Below are positions 34,139 to 41,665 of a DNA stretch of 64,000 bases, piece after piece (within the stretch, counting starts at the first letter, position 1; each line of letters opens with the position of its first letter). Where the stretch lies: the NCBI RefSeq assembly GCF_016907715.1, contig NZ_JAFBCM010000001.1, positions 1,364,001-1,428,000 on the forward strand, written 5' to 3'. The notes beneath the pieces are model-generated. The model searched no databases. It was not told the DNA's origin and saw only the letters and a list, made by a program, of their open reading frames with translations. The stretch comes from Tenggerimyces flavus (lineage in GTDB: Bacteria; Actinomycetota; Actinomycetes; Propionibacteriales; Actinopolymorphaceae). Position numbers and translations under genes: made by a program.

Positions 34139-35112
34139 TGAGTTCGACGGCCTCCAACCAGGTCGCGAAGGGGGCGGGGACCAAGGGGTCCTCGCCCTCC
34201 GCGGCGAACGGCAACAAGCGGCCGCGCGCGATCCGCGGCACCACCTGGGCGTTCTGGTTGTTCGTGGGACCGTTCCTGCTCGGCCTGATGATCTTCGGGT
34301 ACGTGCCGATCATCTGGAGCATCCTGCTCAGCTTCTTCGACGCGACCGGAACGGTGACGCCCGAGGTCTTCGTCGGCATCGACAACTACGTCACGATCCT
34401 CAAGGACGCGGCGTTCATCTCCAGCCTCGGCACGTTCACGATCTTCGCGGTGTTCATCGTGCCGTTGACGTTCGCGGCCTCGCTTGCCCTTGCCCTGTTG
34501 GTGAATCAGGTCAAGATCGCGCGCGCGTTCTTCCGTTCGGTGTTCTTCCTGCCGACGGCGTGCTCGTACGTTCTGGCGTCGCTGATCTGGAAGCTGTCGA
34601 TCTTCAACGGCGTCCGCTTCGGGCTCGCGAACACGATCCTCAGCGCGCTGGACATCGAGCCGATCGCCTGGCTGTCGACGCTCGACCCGCCCTGGTACTG
34701 GATCCCGCTCGTCACCGTGCGGCTCTGGCTGCAGCTCGGCTTCTACATGATCCTGTTCATCGCCGGCCTGCAACGCATCCCGACCGAGCTGTACGAGGCG
34801 GCGTACGTCGACGGCGCGAAGCCCGGCTGGCAGGTGTTCCGCTACATCACGCTGCCGCAGCTGCGCACGATCTCGATCGCGGTGCTGATCCTCAACCTGA
34901 TCGCGGCGTACCAGGCGTTCGACGAGTTCTACAACCTGGTCGGCTCGGTCAACGACGCGAGACCGCCGTTACTTTACTTGTACGGCGTGGCATTAGGCGC
35001 CGGACAGGACCTCGGCATCGGTAGCGCGGGCTCGGTCATCGTCGGCGTGATCATCATGGTGCTCACGCTGACCCAGGCCAAGATCTTCGGCTTCGGCCGG
35101 TCGTCGGACTGA
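34138..35112 (+). CDS. Sugar ABC importer, permease 1 (MalF-like)
   Basis: A 324-residue membrane protein with six predicted helices after a 35-residue cytoplasmic N-terminus rich in Ser, Lys and Gly. The EAA loop that docks the ATPase reads EAAYVDGAKPGWQVFRYITLPQL. The first helix WAFWLFVGPFLLGLMIFGYVPI is characteristic of CUT1 permeases. It is translated directly after the binding protein (TGATG junction) and 16 bp before the partner permease. No ATPase gene accompanies the system, so a shared MsiK-type ATPase encoded elsewhere would be needed. Confidence 0.92.
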   Translation: MSSTASNQVAKGAGTKGSSPSAANGNKRPRAIRGTTWAFWLFVGPFLLGLMIFGYVPIIWSILLSFFDATGTVTPEVFVGIDNYVTILKDAAFISSLGTFTIFAVFIVPLTFAASLALALLVNQVKIARAFFRSVFFLPTACSYVLASLIWKLSIFNGVRFGLANTILSALDIEPIAWLSTLDPPWYWIPLVTVRLWLQLGFYMILFIAGLQRIPTELYEAAYVDGAKPGWQVFRYITLPQLRTISIAVLILNLIAAYQAFDEFYNLVGSVNDARPPLLYLYGVALGAGQDLGIGSAGSVIVGVIIMVLTLTQAKIFGFGRSSD

Positions 35113-35128
35113 GAGGGAGGTCGAGACG

Positions 35129-36013
35129 ATGTCTGACGAACGGACCACCGGAACGCCGCAGCCGATCGGCTACAAGCGCACGCCGCTTGGCGCTGTCGGG
35201 CGGGTGGCGCGCTGGATCGCCTTGTGGATAACGACGATCCTGTTCATCGTCCCGTTCTATCTGATCCTGCGGAACGCGTTCTCCACCGAGGCCGAGATCA
35301 CCGCGGAGACGTGGACGTTGTTCCCGTCGGCGCTGCACTTCGAGAACATCATGGAGTTGTTCAACGACACCGAGGTGCCGTTCCTACGCAGCATGTACAA
35401 CTCGGCGGTCGTCGGCGTCCTGGGGACGGCGGGGCAGCTGCTGTTCGCGGCGATGACGGGGTACGGGCTCGCTCGGATCCCGTACAAGCATTCGAACAAG
35501 GTGCTCTACACGATCATGGCGCTGATGATCATCCCGGCGGGCGTGAGCTTCGTGCCCTCGTTCATCGTGGTGTCGTCGCTGGGTTGGGTCGGAACTCTGC
35601 GTGGCTTGATCATTCCTGGGTTGTTCAGTGCGTTCGCGGCGTTCTTGTTCCGGCAGTACTTCCTGAACTTCCCGAAGGAGCTGGAGGAAGCGGCGCGGAT
35701 CGACGGGCTGGGCTACTTCGGAACGTTCTGGCGCATCGTGATCCCGAACTCGGCCCCGTTCATCGCGGCCCTGGCGGCGATCACGTTCATCGGCAACTGG
35801 AACGCGTTCCTGTGGCCGCTGGTGATCAACGGCTCGGAGCAGTCGGGCTGGACCGTCCAGATCGCGCTGTCGACGTTCATCACGGCCCAGACCATCAACA
35901 TCCACGAGCTCTTCATGGCCGCGGCGATCGCGATGCTTCCGCTGATCCTGATCTTCGCGTTCCTACAGCGCTACCTGATCCAGGGCGTGGCCCAGACCGG
36001 CATCAAGGGCTGA
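35129..36013 (+). CDS. Sugar ABC importer, permease 2 (MalG-like)
   Basis: A 294-residue partner permease with six predicted helices. The helix FLFRQYFLNFPKELEEAARIDG leads into the EAA loop, which continues LGYFGTFWRIVIPNSAPFIAALA. The start ATG 35129 lies after a purine-rich GAGAGGGAGG ribosome site. It ends the operon: its last ten base pairs overlap the 3' end of the convergent MazF-like toxin gene. With permease 1 it would form the heterodimeric channel. Confidence 0.92.
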   Translation: MSDERTTGTPQPIGYKRTPLGAVGRVARWIALWITTILFIVPFYLILRNAFSTEAEITAETWTLFPSALHFENIMELFNDTEVPFLRSMYNSAVVGVLGTAGQLLFAAMTGYGLARIPYKHSNKVLYTIMALMIIPAGVSFVPSFIVVSSLGWVGTLRGLIIPGLFSAFAAFLFRQYFLNFPKELEEAARIDGLGYFGTFWRIVIPNSAPFIAALAAITFIGNWNAFLWPLVINGSEQSGWTVQIALSTFITAQTINIHELFMAAAIAMLPLILIFAFLQRYLIQGVAQTGIKG

Positions 36014-36374
36014 CCGGGATCGCGTACTTCTCGAGTCCGAGGTGCAGGCGGAGCGCGTTGTCCAGCTGACGCGACTGGGCGGCGGTGAGACGTCCGACCT
36101 GGCGGGTCAGTCGGCCGACCGCGATCGTCCGGACCTGCTCCGCCTGTGCCTTGGAGTCTCGGTCGAGGCCGCTCTCGCCTGCGCTGAGCAGGACCTGGAA
36201 CGGGAACACGCGGGCCACGTTCGAGGTGATCGGAACGACGGTGACGAGGCCGCGCGGCGGGCGCGCGTTCCGGTTGGCGGCGTCGTTGCTGACGAGCACC
36301 GCGGGTCGGACCTTGTTCGCTTCCGACCCGCGAACGGGCTCGAGGTCGACCCAGTAGATGTCACCCCGACGCAT
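36003..36374 (-). CDS. mazF: MazF/PemK-type endoribonuclease toxin
   Basis: A toxin of about 123 residues. The MazF barrel begins MRRGDIYWVDLEPVRGSEANKVRPAVLVSND, continues VTVVPITSN with FPFQVLL, and has the AEQVRTIAVGRL strand. These toxins cut mRNA or tRNA at short sites as dimers. The ATG at 36374 was preferred because it gives the standard N-terminus and overlaps the antitoxin gene by 14 bases. It is the second gene of the module, neutralised by the protein encoded just upstream. Confidence 0.88.
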   Translation of the reverse strand: MRRGDIYWVDLEPVRGSEANKVRPAVLVSNDAANRNARPPRGLVTVVPITSNVARVFPFQVLLSAGESGLDRDSKAQAEQVRTIAVGRLTRQVGRLTAAQSRQLDNALRLHLGLEKYAIPVSP

Positions 36375-36591
36375 CGGCGATCCCGTCGGCACTGACCCGG
36401 TCCCAGAGCTCGGCGTCCTCGCTCTCCGCCCATTCGGCGAAGGCCTGGCTATAGGCGGTCTCCAAACTGATGCTCCTCAGTCGTTCGATGGCGATCTGGA
36501 GCACGGCCGAACGTGAGTCGATCCCGTGCTCCTGGGCGTACTCGTCCAGGAACACGATGTCCTCGTCCGGCATGCTCACACTGATCTTCAC
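36361..36591 (-). CDS. Ribbon-helix-helix antitoxin of the MazEF-type module
   Basis: A 76-residue antitoxin starting at GTG 36591. The N-terminal ribbon-helix-helix (KISVSMPDEDIVFLDEYAQEHGIDSRSAVLQIAIERL) binds DNA, and the acidic C-terminal tail (AFAEWAESEDAELWD) should wrap the toxin. The -10-like TAGCAT (36604-36599) is only seven bases from the GTG, so the message is probably leaderless. The palindrome overlapping it is the expected autoregulatory operator. Confidence 0.85.
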   Translation of the reverse strand: MKISVSMPDEDIVFLDEYAQEHGIDSRSAVLQIAIERLRSISLETAYSQAFAEWAESEDAELWDRVSADGIADASG

Positions 36592-36598
36592 ACCGTCG

Positions 36599-36614
36599 AT
36601 GCTACCACTGGTAG
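36599..36614 (-). promoter_or_regulatory. Promoter/operator of the toxin-antitoxin module
   Basis: CTACCACTGGTAG (36602-36614) is a perfect dyad with a one-base centre, and it merges on the minus strand with TAGCAT, a good actinobacterial -10, placed seven bases before the GTG start. A related half site GGTGCTACC lies at 36621-36629. Ribbon-helix-helix antitoxins typically bind such short paired palindromes. Confidence 0.65.
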
Positions 36615-36663
36615 TACGTCGGTGCTACCGATCGTCGGCGCCGCACCGGCTTATCGTGCAGGA

Positions 36664-37404
36664 GTGCATGCCGTACCGCAGCCGAGCTCGATCGCGCAGG
36701 ACGCGGTCTTCCGGCCGGTGCGCGCGGGGAACGCGTTCGAGGAGGCCGTCGAGCGCATCCTGCAGGCGATCCGGCTCGGCGTCGTTCAGTTCGGCGACCG
36801 GCTGCCGGCCGAGCGCGACCTGGCCGGGCGGCTGAACGTGTCCCGCGAGACGCTCCGCGAGGCGATCCGCGCGCTCGTTGAGGCGGGGTACGTCGAGTCG
36901 CGGCGCGGTCGGTCGGGCGGCACGTTCGTGACCTACCGTCCGACCCGCTCGGCCCCGGGGAAGCGGATCGACGTGGACGAGCAGGAGCTCGCCGACGTCC
37001 TCGCGATGCGCGAGGTCCTCGAGGTGGGTGCGGCCGAGGTGGTCGCCCGCCGTACGTTGGCGCCGGACGAGCGCGAGTTGCTGCGCTCGAGACTCGCCGA
37101 CGCCGAGGCCGCGAGCCTGGCCGACTTCCGCCTGGCCGACTCGCGGCTGCACCTCGCGATCGCCGAGCTGTCCGGCTCGACCTCGCTCGCGTCGGGCGTG
37201 GCCGACGTCCGTACGCGGCTCAACCGACTGCTCGACGCGATCCCGCTGCTCGACCCCAACCTCGACCACTCCGCGCAGCAGCACCGCGCGCTGGTCGGGG
37301 CGATCCTCGCCCGCGACCCCGAAGTGGCGCGGGCGGCCGCCCGCGAGCACGCGGAGGGTACGGCCGCGCTGCTGCGCGGGTTCCTCGGCGGCAGGGCTAC
37401 ATAG
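36664..37404 (+). CDS. GntR-family (FadR/FCD) transcriptional regulator
   Basis: A regulator of about 246 residues. The winged helix is EEAVERILQAIRLGVVQFGDRLPAERDLAGRLNVSRETLREAIRALVEAGYVE. The FCD effector domain follows, with metal-type residues in ADSRLHLAIAELSGS and SAQQHRALVGAI. GTG 36664 was chosen because it has GGAG just before it and gives a normal N-terminal length. It is divergent to the toxin-antitoxin module and near the sugar importer, whose control it might exert; there is no direct proof. It overlaps the convergent GTPase gene by eight bases. Confidence 0.87.
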   Translation: MHAVPQPSSIAQDAVFRPVRAGNAFEEAVERILQAIRLGVVQFGDRLPAERDLAGRLNVSRETLREAIRALVEAGYVESRRGRSGGTFVTYRPTRSAPGKRIDVDEQELADVLAMREVLEVGAAEVVARRTLAPDERELLRSRLADAEAASLADFRLADSRLHLAIAELSGSTSLASGVADVRTRLNRLLDAIPLLDPNLDHSAQQHRALVGAILARDPEVARAAAREHAEGTAALLRGFLGGRAT

Positions 37405-39241
37405 CCGCCAGGTGACGCAGGTACTCCTGCCGGTTCAGCGGGTTGCCGTCGGTTCGCACCCGCGAGGGTGGGAGCCCGGACACCGGCCGGTCGCCTGACG
37501 GCTCGGAGATCCAGACGCCCTCGCCGTGGGTGAGGCCGGGGAGGCGCTGCCGAAGCTCGTGGACGTTCCGCGCGGGCACGCTGCCCGTGAGCGTCCACGT
37601 CGCCCGGTCGCCGACCGTGTCCCGCACGACGGCGCCGTACCCGGCGAACGTCGACAGGACCACGCCGAGAACGTCCTCCGGGACCTCGCACTCGAACGCG
37701 TCCAACGGCTCGCACACGCGCGTGCCCGCCTGCTCCAACGCGGCCATCAGGACCAGCGGCGTGAGCGAACGGAAGTCGCCCGCCGTACTCCCCGCGGAGC
37801 TGTATCCCGACCGCGTCATCATCACCACGCAGTCCGGGACAGCCCAGCCGTACAAGCCCTGCCGCAACGTCTGCCGTACGGTCTCCTCGACCGCGCGATG
37901 GAACGCCGCCGGCAGCGACCCGAGCTCGACCTCGAGCCCGTACCGGATCCCCGTGCCCTTCTCGCCGGGCGCGACCCGAAGCCCAATGGTCGCCACGAAC
38001 CGATCGGGACCTCCGCCCATCTCCTCGAACGCCTCGCCCGCGCCGACGACGCGCTCGACGTACAGCGGCTCGCTCTCGGAGAACGTCACCTCGACGCCGA
38101 ACTCGTCCGCGAGCGTCGCCGCGACGACCTCCTTCTGCACCTCGCCGTACAGCAGCACGGACGTGCCGCCGCCGTCGGCGGGGCGGGCCTGGATCAACGG
38201 GTCCGCGTCCGCCAACGCCGTCAGCGCCTGGTGCATGCGCACCTCCTGCGCCGGATCGACCGCGTGGACGATGGTCTGCAGCCGCGGTTCGTCGAACCCC
38301 GCTTGACGATCCGGCATCGGCCCGGTCCCGAGCTGATCGCCGACGCGGACTGAGGTGAGTCCTCGTACGGTGCCGATCGAGCCGCTGCGCAACGCTCTCG
38401 CGGCGGGGTCGCCGATGACGCGTAGCGCGGTGATTCTTCCACTGTGGTGGGAGATTCCGCCCTCGGCGTCGTGGCGTTGATGCGAGACGCGTTGACGTTG
38501 GCGGATCTCGCCAGCGTGCAGGCGTACGTACGCGATCTTCCCGCCCGTAGGCGCCCGCTCGACCGAGAACACGGTGCCGCGGAGCTCGCCTGTCATGGCG
38601 CTCGCCGTGGGGAGGAGGTGCTCGATCGCCGACAGCAGGTCCGGGATCCCGGCGCCGGTCATTGCCGAGCCGAAGAACGCGGGCACGATCGCGCCCGTGG
38701 CGACGTCGGGTTTCGTCACCTCGGTGTCGAGGCGCTCGACCTTCGCGGCCGGTGTGCCGAGGCCGGGTACGGAGCTCATCGCGGCCACCGGGAGGCCGAG
38801 CTTGCGCTCGAGGTCGTCGAGCAGCTCGTCCGACCGCGCGCCCATGCGGTCGATCTTGTTGACGAACAGCAGCGTCGGCAGCCGCAGTCGCCGCAACGTT
38901 CGCGCGAGCACGCGCGTCTGGGCCTGCACACCTTCGACGGCGGAGACGACGAGTACCGCGCCGTCGAGGACGCTGAGCGCTCGTTCGACCTCCGCGATGA
39001 AGTCCGGGTGGCCGGGTGTGTCGATGATGTTGACCTGCAGCGCGCCGAGATTGAACGGCGCGACGGCAGTACGGATCGTGATGCCGCGGCGACGTTCGAT
39101 CTCGTTGGTGTCGGTCTGGGACGTACCCGCGTCGACGCTGCCGAGCTGGTTGATCGCGCCTGTGTCGAACAGCAGGCGTTCGGTCAGGCTGGTCTTACCG
39201 GCGTCGATGTGGGCGAGAATCCCGATGTTCATGGTGGCCAT
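37397..39241 (-). CDS. Tet(M)/OtrA-like ribosomal-protection GTPase
   Basis: A 614-residue translational GTPase. G1 is AHIDAGKTSLTERLL, G3 is IIDTPGHPDF, G4 is LFVNKIDR. Domains II to V follow the EF-G order, with the domain IV segment VMMTRSGYSSAGSTAGDFRSLTPLVLM that in Tet(M)-class proteins reaches the decoding centre to dislodge tetracycline. Length is slightly below that of Tet(M) (639). It probably gives intrinsic, self-protective or low-level resistance, as OtrA does. ATG 39241 or the ATG three codons later may be used. The leader contains a hairpin and an overlapping upstream reading frame. Confidence 0.87.
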   Translation of the reverse strand: MATMNIGILAHIDAGKTSLTERLLFDTGAINQLGSVDAGTSQTDTNEIERRRGITIRTAVAPFNLGALQVNIIDTPGHPDFIAEVERALSVLDGAVLVVSAVEGVQAQTRVLARTLRRLRLPTLLFVNKIDRMGARSDELLDDLERKLGLPVAAMSSVPGLGTPAAKVERLDTEVTKPDVATGAIVPAFFGSAMTGAGIPDLLSAIEHLLPTASAMTGELRGTVFSVERAPTGGKIAYVRLHAGEIRQRQRVSHQRHDAEGGISHHSGRITALRVIGDPAARALRSGSIGTVRGLTSVRVGDQLGTGPMPDRQAGFDEPRLQTIVHAVDPAQEVRMHQALTALADADPLIQARPADGGGTSVLLYGEVQKEVVAATLADEFGVEVTFSESEPLYVERVVGAGEAFEEMGGGPDRFVATIGLRVAPGEKGTGIRYGLEVELGSLPAAFHRAVEETVRQTLRQGLYGWAVPDCVVMMTRSGYSSAGSTAGDFRSLTPLVLMAALEQAGTRVCEPLDAFECEVPEDVLGVVLSTFAGYGAVVRDTVGDRATWTLTGSVPARNVHELRQRLPGLTHGEGVWISEPSGDRPVSGLPPSRVRTDGNPLNRQEYLRHLAAM

Positions 39242-39383
39242 AGGCAGGTAGATCCTCGAATGCTCTGGTTCGGTGAGTGAACTGAGTCGTTTCGAAGATT
39301 CCGCGCATCTAGGTCACCTTTACATCGCATGCCTCGGTCGGGGGCATGCTTTCATCCGCGGTGCCGCGACGTCGAACGCTTTT
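39242..39383 (-). promoter_or_regulatory. Leader of the OtrA-like gene with hairpin and overlapping uORF
   Basis: The arms GCATGCC (39327-39333) and GGCATGC (39343-39349) can pair around a 9-base loop. Downstream on the minus strand an ATG at 39308 opens a 37-codon frame that begins MRGIFETTQF and runs out of frame across the start of the GTPase gene. Drug-resistance genes of this kind are often controlled by leader peptides or attenuation, but no such mechanism is shown here. I could not find a convincing -35/-10 pair. Confidence 0.35.
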
Positions 39384-40358
39384 CTAGAACACGTCGTGAC
39401 CGGGGTGCGACTCGTCGGGGATCTGGCCGAGGCGGCCGGCCTGGAAGTCCTCGAACGCCTGCATCAGCTCCTCGCGCGTGTTCATCACGAACGGCCCGTA
39501 CGCCGCGACGGGCTCGCGGATCGGTTGGCCGCCGAGGATGAGCACGTCGAGCTCTGGCGCTCTCGACTCCTGGGTTGCGTCGGCGGCGACCGTGATCACG
39601 TCGCCTTCGCCGAAGACGGCGAGCTGGCCCATCTTGAGCGGCCGTTTGCTGGCACCGACCGAGCCGGCGCCGGCGAGCGCGTACACCAGCGCGTTGAAGT
39701 CCTTGCGCCACGGCAGTCTCAGCTGCGCGCCGGGGGTGAGCGTGGCGTGCAGGAGGGCGATCGGGGTGTGCGTCGAGCCGGGGCCTTCGTGTCCGGCGAC
39801 CGCGCCGGCGATGAGGCGGAGCAACGTACCGCCGTCGTCGGAGGCCAGCAAGGAGACCTCGCCGCGGCGGATGTCCTGGTAGCGCGGTTGAGTCATCTTC
39901 AGGCGTGCGGGCAGGTTGACCCAGAGCTGGAAGCCGTGGAAGAGCCCGCCCTTCATCACGATCTCCTCCGGCGGCGCCTCGATGTGCAGGATCCCGCCGC
40001 CCGCGGTCATCCACTGCGTGTCGCCGTCGGTGATCAGCCCGCCGCCACCCTGGGAGTCCTGGTGCCGCAGGACGCCGTCGAGCATGTACGTCACGGTCTC
40101 GAACCCGCGGTGCGGATGCCACGGCGTGCCCTTCGGCTCACCCGGCGCGTACTCGACCTCGCCCATCTGGTCCATGTGGATGAACGGGTCCAGCTGCGCG
40201 AGGTCGACGCCATGGAAGGCGCGCCTGACCGGGAAGCCCTCGCCCTCGTACCCCTGGGGCGCGGTGGTCACCGACAGGACCTTGCGCTCGGCGGCACTCG
40301 GGTCGGGCCTGGGGACGCGGGGCAGGACCAGAATGTCCGGCGCGGTCACAGCTGGCAT
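39384..40358 (-). CDS. Pirin-family protein
   Basis: A 324-residue double cupin. The N-terminal barrel carries the metal site of pirins: HPHRGFETVTYMLDG (two His) and a later MTAGGGILHIEAPP (His and Glu, with Ile between them where Ser or Ala is common). The C-terminal cupin (PWRKDFNALVYALAGAG) lacks ligands, as usual. Some pirins are quercetin dioxygenases; others act in regulation or redox sensing. It is divergent from the gene at 40447, with 88 bp between. Confidence 0.88.
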   Translation of the reverse strand: MPAVTAPDILVLPRVPRPDPSAAERKVLSVTTAPQGYEGEGFPVRRAFHGVDLAQLDPFIHMDQMGEVEYAPGEPKGTPWHPHRGFETVTYMLDGVLRHQDSQGGGGLITDGDTQWMTAGGGILHIEAPPEEIVMKGGLFHGFQLWVNLPARLKMTQPRYQDIRRGEVSLLASDDGGTLLRLIAGAVAGHEGPGSTHTPIALLHATLTPGAQLRLPWRKDFNALVYALAGAGSVGASKRPLKMGQLAVFGEGDVITVAADATQESRAPELDVLILGGQPIREPVAAYGPFVMNTREELMQAFEDFQAGRLGQIPDESHPGHDVF

Positions 40359-40446
40359 GGCTTGTCACCTCTCGACGCGGCGGTTGGTGCCGTGTCCTGG
40401 GGTAACTGTAGTTGAAATATCAATATTCCGCTGGATGGATGGCACA

Positions 40447-41520
40447 ATGGGTGCTCTCATGAGCGACCAGGCCGCGGTGGAGTGGCTGCTGGCTTCTCGC
40501 GAGCCGGCGGTGCGGATGATGACGCGTCGCGATGTGCTGGGTGAGTCGGTCTCTGCTGGCTCGTACGACCTGCTCGACAGTCCTCACGTCGAGGCGCTGC
40601 TGTCCGGCCAGCGCGCTGACGGTGGGTTCGGCAAGACGGTCGCGATCCACAGGTATCGCGGCAACAGCCGGTCGCCGGACGAGATCATCGGCGTCAAGTA
40701 CGTCGACACGGGGTTGGGCCCCGCGCAGTGGCGGTTGGTCGCACTGGCCGACCTCGCCATCCCCGACACCGAGCCACGCGCACTGCTCGCTGCCAATGCC
40801 GTGATCGACCACATCCTGAGCCACCGGAACTACCGGCGTGGCCCTCCCGTGATCGACGGGCTGCCTCGGATGTGCAGCTCCGCCGAGGGCGCCGTCCTGG
40901 TGTTCGCGACGCACCTGGACCTGGCGGACGATCCGCGGGTGGAACGGATGGTCGAGGGGTTGCTCGCGTGGCAGTGGCCTGATGGTGGCTGGAACTGCCA
41001 TCGCAACGCGACCGGTCGGAGGTCGAACTTCCACGAATCCGTGGTGGCGGCGTGGGGATTGTGGGAGTACGCGCTGGTGACCGGCTCTCGGGCCGCCTCA
41101 GCGGCTGCTGCGCGGTGCGCGGAGCTGTTCCTCTCGCACCGGCTGCTCTACAGCCTGGGTTCAGGGCAGCCGACGCGGCACCGGCCGACGAAGCCCGCGG
41201 CCGGTCAGATCATCAACCAGCGTTGGACGAAGCTCGGCTACCCGTCGTACTGGCACTACGACGTCCTGGCGGCGCTCAGGTTGCTGTACCGGATGGGCAA
41301 GCTCTCCGACCCGCGAGCTCGCCCCGCCCTCGACCTGTTGGAGAGCAAGCGCCGGCCAGACGGCCGCTGGGCCGCCGACCAGCAGTGGTGGAAGCCGCCG
41401 ACGAGCCGGTTCGCCCACCAACACGAGGTCGTCGACTGGGGCATGCCGAAGCAACCCAGCGAGATGATCACTCTCAACGCCCTCCGCATCCTCCACGCCG
41501 CCGGCCGCCTCGGAGGTTGA
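40447..41520 (+). CDS. Squalene-cyclase/prenyltransferase-fold (alpha-alpha barrel) protein
   Basis: A 357-residue protein (353 if the second ATG at 40459 is used). It contains repeated QW-like motifs of the terpene cyclase and prenyltransferase fold: LLSGQRADGGFGK, LLAWQWPDGGWNC and LLESKRRPDGRWAADQQWW. The catalytic DxDD of class II cyclases and the zinc ligands of protein prenyltransferases are not seen, so the catalytic role is unclear. The protein is cytosolic. Only one gene of the type is present and no isoprenoid gene adjoins it. It is divergent from pirin and convergent with the acylase, with the repeat element behind its 3' end. Confidence 0.7.
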   Translation: MGALMSDQAAVEWLLASREPAVRMMTRRDVLGESVSAGSYDLLDSPHVEALLSGQRADGGFGKTVAIHRYRGNSRSPDEIIGVKYVDTGLGPAQWRLVALADLAIPDTEPRALLAANAVIDHILSHRNYRRGPPVIDGLPRMCSSAEGAVLVFATHLDLADDPRVERMVEGLLAWQWPDGGWNCHRNATGRRSNFHESVVAAWGLWEYALVTGSRAASAAAARCAELFLSHRLLYSLGSGQPTRHRPTKPAAGQIINQRWTKLGYPSYWHYDVLAALRLLYRMGKLSDPRARPALDLLESKRRPDGRWAADQQWWKPPTSRFAHQHEVVDWGMPKQPSEMITLNALRILHAAGRLGG

Positions 41521-41538
41521 CGTGGACCGATCCGGCGG

Positions 41539-41623
41539 GGCAAATGCTCATGTTTACATGATCATTTGCCGCTTTACGTGGGATGCGCCCCGCGTGAAGC
41601 ACCCACTCGCCAGGTAAAGCGGC
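41539..41623 (+). repeat. Dispersed two-hairpin element, copy B
   Basis: Second copy of the element at 11168-11252, again between the 3' ends of convergent genes. The first stem is GGCAAATG/CATTTGCC (41539-41546 with 41563-41570), different in sequence from copy A but still paired. A second, longer-range pair joins GCCGCTTTAC (41568-41577) to GTAAAGCGGC (41614-41623). The loop core and the CTTTACGTGGG block are the same as in copy A. Confidence 0.75.
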
Positions 41624-41665
41624 GTCGGTGCCCGTCCGCCAGCACCGCCGACTACGCAACAGGTT

